From NCBI GenBank assembly GCA_950022655.1, contig OX465589.1, forward strand, positions 28,993,970-29,057,969: a stretch of 64,000 nt of DNA, given 5' to 3'. The notes below the pieces were generated by a model. It was not told the DNA's origin, did not search any database, and worked only from the letters and a program-made list of their open reading frames with translations. This document shows positions 57,112-64,000 of the stretch, one piece after another (the stretch's first letter is position 1; each line of letters starts with the position of its first letter). The position numbers and the translations under genes were made by a program. Source of the DNA: Alentia gelatinosa. Its lineage: Eukaryota; Annelida; Polychaeta; Phyllodocida; Polynoidae.

Positions 57112-59767
57112 AGCTACCAGAGGAAACCTTAGCCATAGGATAGGTAAAGGGGATATGTATTACCAAATAGGGCCATGTGGTATGTTTCTAACAATCCATT
57201 GCTCATGCAAATCGGCCTCTTAATCATAATAGAAGAGGTATTGGCATCTCTAGTTCTTTTAGTTCTGTTTTCATAAGCTGCTTGCCTTATGTATGTATGT
57301 TTCCAACCTGCCCCCGTGAACGGTACCCACATGGGATATATCAGTTGGTTACCTATATATTTCTTCTTTTTGGGGGTGGGCTCTCCACACTTAATGTGGG
57401 CTATATACATTAATGCCAATCTTCCCTTAATTATCGTTATTTCCGAAATTCCATATTTATTTAAGTCGTGACTTTTTTAGCATAATTTTCATAGGTCCCG
57501 GCCAAACCAAAAGACGCTGCAAAAGACGAGAACCTACCCACCTATCGATACCGAACTTGTCATAGGAAATAGGAAATACATAATACACTTGGCTCTCACA
57601 TGTAATCGCTCTGTTTGTCAATTTTGCTTGTATGTGTGCAGTGCTTGCCAATGACATTAATACTAAACTTTTTATAAAATATATTACAATGGATGCAACA
57701 TACCCCGTATACGTAAAACTTCAAAATTTAAACTTTTTAGTACGCTTAAAGGGGTTTCCTTTAAAATACGTAGGTATTGTATCACTGCCAGTAGGATCCT
57801 TTCCATCTCTAGGTCTGTGAATGTATCTGTCTCTATGTATCACTGTGTGTATTAGTCCCTCTATGTGTCTCTTTTGGTATATTCTCTCTATATACTTGTT
57901 GAAAATCGGTGAATGTGTCTCTATGTTGTGTATCTTTGTATGTACCACCATTGTGGAGTGCTTTGCTCGACTTCTCTCTATCTCTCTGCCTCTATATCTC
58001 TGTGTGAGTTTGGTTTTATATTCCGTAATTCGGTAAATGCTTAATAGGTATGCTCGGCAGAACTGTAATGGTGGAAGGTTTTCGGCAACCATTTGTGGGT
58101 TACCCAGTGCTATTTCACCATAGATAGTAAGATTGTATACCCAAACTAACTACCACTATCCTTGTGTTTGTTGCTCTCGAAAAACAAAGTTTTGGGTGGA
58201 TCTGTGCTTTCAAACAGACCCCACGTGCATGGGACCTTTTTACACATATTTGGCCCCCCATAGGCCGCTCATAGGTCGGCCGCACCCGTGAGTGAACTGT
58301 ATTAGGTGAATGCAAACACAGGCATGGTAACTCACCTACCAGCATGCTTCTGCGGGAATCCTATATGCCCCTAACAAGAATTCCTAAAAAAATTTGTGGT
58401 ATTTTTTCACAGGAGAGGAATGTGTGTGTTAGGGTGGGGTGGGGGTGTGGTGGTCGGTTACATATAACTTAAGCAATTTTCCCAAGGCATGCCGACCTCC
58501 CTATGCACAATACTCGCTTATGGCTAGTATACTTTTGTCCTCTTTACAAAGAAGGGCAATACTCTTGAAGAAATTAAGTGAGTTTCCTAATTATTTTGTG
58601 TATTAATTTCTAATTCCTGCTCATGTATCCCTCAGTCACTTTGTACCAATAACATTTTGTTCCCAATACTTCTGCTTAAAGGCCAGAGGGGGCATACAAG
58701 TTCCATCCAGCGGCCCTACATCCACCCATTCCTTCCAAGGCATACCCCAACAGGTAATGTAGTTAATAACACCACTCGGTTATCTTTTATATTAGGCCTC
58801 ATTGTGGTCGCCATATTATTAGGGGCTTTCCCTCCCGCCCTCTCCCGCTATAGTGCCCCTGTAGGTGTGGTACTCTTCAACAGAATTGGCAACACGGCTT
58901 AAATGTCTTTCTCTTCCTTTTGGAATAAAGTGTGTAGTGAACATAAATCTTTCACCATATTTAACATCTTTAATCACGGCCTATATTTAAATCATCAATT
59001 TAATTCTTGTCCAATATTTCTTTCAGTCAACCTCAGCTTATAACACCCATAACTCTAGGGCTCAACAGCATAACCCACAGGTATAATTGGTTTTATTAAC
59101 CTCATTCATTTTATTTTATTTAGCCCACGTAATATCGTCTATATACCGGTTACTACATACCAATGAAAGAGATTACAAAATATTTAACCACATTATTTAA
59201 TTGATTGATTCATTTTTGGAATAAGAATTTTTTCTTGTGTAAAATGAACACAACAATTAAAAGATACTCAAATCAACCATGACTCATAAATTCTCCAATT
59301 AATCTGCCTCCAGACCCATGTTCCGTAGTGATAATGTTATTTGTATCTCCTATATTTTAGGCCCTTTCGGTGTATATCTCGATCTGATGGCTAACCTTGT
59401 ATTGCCATGGAAATATTTCCTTGTTTTTTTCTGACCCAACTGACATCCCTGTTTAATAGTGCATGTACCAAACTACATGCTTTATATCACACCGAAAGGC
59501 GCCTCATAATTTAACCGCATTTTAACACACACCTTCACTTTAAACTCTTGCCTAATTTATTTGTACAGGAAGGGTGAGAAATGTACAAATAATCTCCCAC
59601 TTGCAAGTTCAATCAGCATTTTAGAATATTTAGAACCAACACCCCTACCTGTGTCAATACATAACCAAATATAGCTATAAAAAAACAACCGAATTTGCCC
59701 ATAAAACGAAAATGGTTTATATTAAAAGGATTTTGAAAAGTTTCCAATTTTTTATTTTGCAAAGCAG
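57112..59767. other. Intron 1 remainder, no recognised gene
   Basis: AT-rich. 57,820-58,020 has a TCTCTATGTATC-like simple repeat. Frames up to 120 residues (for example 57,721-58,092 minus) are low-complexity shadows of it. It ends in a branch/pyrimidine tract before the exon at 59,768. Confidence 0.5.
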
Positions 59768-60049
59768 AGTCTACCCAGTCTTCACACGGGAAGGCCAGGA
59801 AAGAAATCTGTGGCGAAGAAGGCGCGCAAGACGGTCAACAAAAGCGTATTTCTCATATGCAGGCCGCACTTTGTAGGGGAGAGCTTCCCGGCCCCCAATA
59901 CCCAGGAAAAAAGCGAAATGCAGCGTAGCGGTCTGATTTCCATGCGTCAGTTCTACCGGGGAATGACAAAAAGGGAAGTGGATATGGAGATAAAGTCCTG
60001 CTTCCAAAAAGCTTTCCCCGACGGAAACTTCACATACACCTTCGCTAAG
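59768..60049 (+). CDS. Host gene exon 2
   Basis: The acceptor TTTTATTTTGCAAAGCAG precedes AGTCTACCC, and the exon ends CGCTAAG before donor GTAAAA. The 282 bases are 94 codons in phase 0. A basic stretch (GRPGKKSVAKKARK) follows a polar start, then FLICRPHF and SMRQFYRGMTKREVDMEI. Basic GRP-K-rich stretches before a ubiquitin-like fold occur in the HECT/G2E3-like animal proteins I recall, but homology is not proven. No stop interrupts it. Confidence 0.75.
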
Positions 60050-60386
60050 GTAAAAAAGATTTTATACCGCATAAAGGAGCACATCCCCTTTTTTGTCAAA
60101 CAGGCATCCAATTTTTCCCTTAATCTACGGAATTCCAACCTGTGGTAGTCACTGGCAGCGGTAACAGGTTTAGGGCGCAACTATGTAGGCACAACCATAT
60201 TCTCAGCTATTTTACTTTTGGTGTCTAGTAAAACGCTATTAAAGTTGAGCCTTAGCCCTTCTTTTTTTACATGTTTTTTTACATGTTACCCTGCGCATGC
60301 GGGTGTACTGTAATTACCTCCGTAGTCCTTTCGCATGCAATTAGTTTTATATAACTTGAAATTATTATTTCAAAATATCTATTCAG

Positions 60387-60524
60387 GTTGCCAAAGGATC
60401 CCGGCTTCTGGATATTCCTCAGACATCCTCCTCCATCCGGAGCAACGGGGACTACGTTCTCTCCCTTGCCGCGCAGGGGAACGTGTATCTGGTAACAACC
60501 GAACAAGCAACCTGCACCCCAGAT
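60387..60524 (+). CDS. Host gene exon 3
   Basis: TTCAG acceptor, then 46 codons (VAKGSRLLDIPQTSSS..., ending TCTPD), then donor GTACGT. Phase 0 in and out. The end of exon 2 and this exon together look like one compact beta-rich domain (FTYTFAK, GSRLL, DYVLSLA, NVYLVT), possibly ubiquitin-like. Confidence 0.75.
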
Positions 60525-61110
60525 GTACGTTGTAATTTATCATACTCCTTCTAATATTGTATTTTTCTTCACATAACCAAAATGAATTAAAGTAGACTGG
60601 CCATTGGAAAGTTAGATACCTCTTTTTCCACTACAGTTTCTCAACCAAAATTGGAAAGCCTTGTGTGCATACAAACAATAGTGTAAGCCTGGTGTTGATA
60701 AGCACAGTTAAGGCCAAAAATGAATATTCCCCTTTATTGGTGGAGGTGTATAGATTTTACCTCTTTTCCATTTCTTTGGGTTTTCTAAATGCACATCTTT
60801 ATATTGATCATACACACATGGATGCTACCACTGCATTAGTCTCTATAATATGGGCTGTGTATAAAATGTGCTTGAATGCGGAAAGAATTAACTGCTTCAA
60901 GTAAATGTTATGGGTGCTCTAAATAGGTATATATATACACCGTAAGAAGGAATTTGCTGTCCCCAATTTCACCAAATCTAAGGGTAGGCTTCAACCCTCC
61001 ATCCTCATAGCCACTTTTATTTGTTATCTTTGTGCGGTACCATCGCAGAAGCTTATAAGGTATAACTTATTATGAGTATTTATCCTTGCTCTTATTTCTT
61101 TTATCCTCAG

Positions 61111-61386
61111 GTTGTAGACTCGGAATCCGATGAAGAACTGGAGGAAGTCCCCTTTACTTTCTATCCCAACCCCCTACCCAACCAGACTTCAAGAAACACC
61201 GGTGGAGATAATGCCTCTAGGGGTCAGCACCTGAATGCTACCAGGCAAAATCCTACAAGGGCTGCACGATCCAACAACCCAACTCCAAGCGCAGAGACAA
61301 CGGTACCCCTCAGCCAAAACAATCTTGCTGTAAGCCCCCTGGTTATACGGCCCCCCACACCAACCTCCGAATTGCCAGATGATGAT
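61111..61386 (+). CDS. Host gene exon 4
   Basis: TTATCCTCAG acceptor, 92 codons, donor GTAAGT. It starts with an acidic run (VVDSESDEELEEVPF) and then is Pro/Asn/Thr-rich, ending LPDDD. It is probably a disordered linker. Phase 0 on both sides. Confidence 0.75.
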
Positions 61387-62217
61387 GTAAGTCTTTCCCT
61401 CTCTGTATCATCTCATTATTACACATGAATATTCATTACTAATTTTTATGCACGTAGCCCTCTCCTGGTGACCACATGTAATTAGGGTCTGGGGAGGTTG
61501 GTAGGATAAGACAAGGGAAGTCTTTCATCAGAATTATATGAAACCATACATGTATTTTTGAACAAGAAGTTTCAGGGGCTGGGTTTTATTTGTTAATTCA
61601 TGTGAAATTAAGTTGCTCGAAAAAGTGTAAAATATTCCGGCTTTTTCAAAGATAAATCAAGCGACACTTCCAAAGATTCAATAATTTTTTTTAATACTAA
61701 AAAAAACCACCCTAGATCTGGCTGATTCCCCTTTCTTAAAAAGAAGTTCATGGGGTCCTTCTGGGGGTCCCTGAAAATGTGACTTTTAGGTGTGCACTCC
61801 AGTGTGGCATCATGGTCACCAAAGGGGGTGCCGCCCATTAGTGGGTGCTTATATAACCAGGCGGCAGTGGGGTAGTTCTCTGTGTAGTGGTGAGGGCGAT
61901 GGGGGTTCTAATTGCTGATAAGGCAGAGAGATCTTCCTGCATCCTGAGGTACACCCCTCTTTCCCTCTTCCTCTTTCCTATACTCGTTGGTCCCACTAAA
62001 TGGGCCTTCCCCAAAAACCCTCAGCATTGCAAAGGGTGGCGGCTGGGCAATTAGCACAAATCTAATATAAAGGCCTCCTTCTCCCGCTTTCTTTATAATA
62101 GTGCCCTTTTACGCAATTTCCTTGTTTTCCACCGTATACTAAGGGGCTGGTACAGAGCCCCACTGTATACCCTACAAATGTTTACTGTCTACCTAATCAA
62201 TGGTTTTAACATTTCAG

Positions 62218-62274
62218 GGGTACCTTCCCACTCCACCACCCACTAATGTGACATCCACCCCTGGCCCGCAAGAG
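62218..62274 (+). CDS. Host gene exon 5
   Basis: ATTTCAG acceptor, 19 codons (GYLPTPPPTNVTSTPGPQE), donor GTAATA. A very short, proline-rich exon in phase 0. Shortness makes it less certain alone, but the phase and splice sites agree with its neighbours. Confidence 0.6.
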
Positions 62275-63198
62275 GTAATACACTGGTTATATTGTCTCTT
62301 TAGTTATAGTATGAAAATTTTGCAAGTTATTCACTCTTTTTTCAATAGACCCTTTTCACATGACGTAAGGGCTTCATTAACTGTGGTGCGTGCGCATACC
62401 AAGGCATACCAAGGCTTATCAAAGTCAAACTATCCCAAACTTCATGCACAAACAGCGGGTAATTGGCAGGCAGCTCCAGTGACCTCCTCTCAGTGCACCC
62501 TCTCCCTGCCTGCTGGCTGCAAACACCCCACCCTTGTCTCTCCACTGTCTCACCACTCTCCCTTCCTCTATAGAACTTTTCCTTCCAAAGGCCCTTCTCA
62601 GTGAAGATCATAACTTATGGCTGAGTTTGTGGCCATGATAAATCTGAAACCATTCCCAATAACTTAATTGTATAAAAAGTTAATAAACAATAATGTGATG
62701 CATAGTCAGGGGAAGGGGAGGGGTTCCTGTGTACAGAGGCAGGGTGGAGGCAGCAGTGGTTACTGGCAGTGTGCACTGGTGGTTGTTGGTATGCATAGGG
62801 CACCTACCACCTCTCAATCGCTTGTGAACGGGTATGATGGAGGGGTAGATTTATCTGAGGATACTAAAACTATTTGCTGTGAGATCTGTGTGCTTCGAGT
62901 GTCAAATTAAAGCTACTGAAGAGTATAGTCTACTTTTCTATCCTTTACAGGCAATTATCTAAGCTTTCAGACAATTCCTTCTTTTTTTCTTACCCCAACT
63001 CACATCCCTCATATAAGTACATGGCTTTCTAGCTATTTACGCCGACAATATGGTGTTGATAGTTTGGCCATCTTCTGATCCACTTCTGCTCCAAAAAATT
63101 GTTTCTACCTCCCCTGTGCAGTACTATGTAGTGGTATAATTGTATATGAACACTATGTAAAAGGCTAATTATTGCTAAATTGACTCTATTTTTTCCAG

Positions 63199-63291
63199 AA
63201 TGCCTTCTCTTTTGATCCTTTAGAGGACACTCTACCCATTGCCTCTGGGAGCGGCACTCCAACGGTTGTTTTCAACCCAAGCGATAGGCTA
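63199..63291 (+). CDS. Host gene exon 6
   Basis: TTTTCCAG acceptor, 31 codons (NAFSFDPLEDTLPIAS...), donor GTATTA, which is weaker than the others. Phase 0. The content is acidic and polar, with no domain. Confidence 0.6.
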
Positions 63292-63705
63292 GTATTATTA
63301 AAAATCATCATACTCATTTTACTGCAATTTCTACCCTGTACTGTGGTTCTGTTGCTTAGGGGTGGGTGGAACTTGGATACTAAACAAAACTCCCTCACTC
63401 CATCCACAAACGCTTGAGGGAGTACCGGCATGCCTTATATTGAATGACCAATATTGGGCTAATTATTAATGGGGTACCCTACCTTGGGTCATGGGGCATA
63501 GGTGGGATGCGGGGTTAAATAGTGGTATCTAAAGGCCTCTTCCCCCATAAGAGTCAATTTATATTGGCACCTTGGTGGTACCCTGTGGGGATAGGTGCCT
63601 TGAAGCGCACCCAAAGCCGCAATAATCCCCCCCAACCCCTGCATTTAAAGCCCCCCCCCCACCGTATAAATTATTTAATGACTTAATAAACTCTTTCCAA
63701 GCAAG

Positions 63706-64000
63706 CCCACATCCCCTTCTGATGACCACCAACCAAAGGGGATGCCTGAATCACCTAACTCTTACGACCCCAAACCGTTGGACCGCCATGACTGGGCTGT
63801 GACATTTAATGATGAACTCACCAAGGAACTTTAAGAAGAGATGGAGACAAGCTCCTATGCAGAATCCCATCATAGTATAATAGACCCTATTGACATTCTG
63901 AATAACGCTATAAGCAACCACATTTGTCCTAGTAATATGGGAAGAAGGCTGAGAGACAGTATTTCCACTTGGGCAAATTTTATAACAATAATAAATCCAT
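63706..64000 (+). pseudogene. Host gene exon 7 (partial, in-frame TAA)
   Basis: The AAG-type acceptor (GCAAG) is weak but keeps phase 0. The frame reads PTSPSDDHQPKGMPES, then RHDWAVTFNDELTKEL, then TAA at 63,832-63,834, and stays open for a further 55 codons (EEMETSSYAESHHS ... ISTWANFITI) to the window edge. A CAA-to-TAA change would explain this. It is either a nonsense allele, a decayed gene or a sequencing difference; if the exon really ends here, the reading beyond is chance. Confidence 0.5.

Noticed and set aside
57721..58092. Minus-strand ORF of 123 aa in the TCTCTATGTATC-like region
   Set aside because: Simple-sequence DNA keeps the frame open; amino-acid composition follows the repeat and no domain is present.

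Overview
The window is animal nuclear DNA, probably from an invertebrate. It carries multi-exon coding sequence with GT-AG introns, TTAGGG-type telomere-like arrays, and several metazoan transposon classes (Ty3/Gypsy with and without envelope, CR1/L2-like LINEs, a DIRS-order tyrosine-recombinase element, piggyBac, a foldback element). No bacterial operon structure is present. The lineage cannot be fixed from the sequence; a marine invertebrate such as a cnidarian, sponge or mollusc is only a guess.

Layout. 1-1,792: AT-rich DNA with fragments of an LTR-like repeat (family X). 1,754-8,331 (minus): decayed Ty3/Gypsy element A (Gag, protease, RT/RNase H/integrase, 5' LTR with primer binding site). 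About 9,130-37,684 (minus): a second, envelope-bearing Gypsy element (B), broken by nested insertions. LINE-1 (10,987-17,957) lies inside env. An 808-bp foldback DNA element (19,057-19,864) lies at the pol/env junction. LINE-2 (20,697-35,916) lies inside the integrase. LINE-2 is itself interrupted by a GC-rich DIRS-order element (22,378-27,354), and a further, partly deleted DIRS copy with a copy of the LINE flank follows it (to 31,032). The 5' end of LINE-2 carries four tandem copies of an 824-bp monomer. 37,684-38,321: LTR-like X copy. 38,322-41,390: degenerate TTAGGG/ATAGGG arrays in a repeated frame.

43,700-64,000 holds the only likely host gene, on the plus strand: at least seven exons, all joined in phase 0, running off the right edge. 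Its architecture is reminiscent of the N-terminal half of HECT/G2E3-like ubiquitin-ligase-like genes, but the HECT domain would lie outside the window. Its first intron is 15.5 kb and holds a small MITE-like element, a minisatellite-like array and an apparently intact 9-kb piggyBac element (48,099-57,107). The piggyBac transposase is encoded by two exons, and its left two thirds is satellite DNA.

The most unusual system is LINE-1. It appears to have three ORFs: ORF1 (coiled coil, RRM-like domain, then a C-terminal NADAR/YbiA-like domain), a separate SGNH/GDSL esterase ORF, and an endonuclease/reverse transcriptase ORF. Eight copies of the palindrome GGTCATTTGACC lie between the esterase ORF and the endonuclease ORF. 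NADAR domains are known to act on ADP-ribose derivatives, including removal of ADP-ribose from guanine in nucleic acid, so a retrotransposon that encodes one is worth following up.
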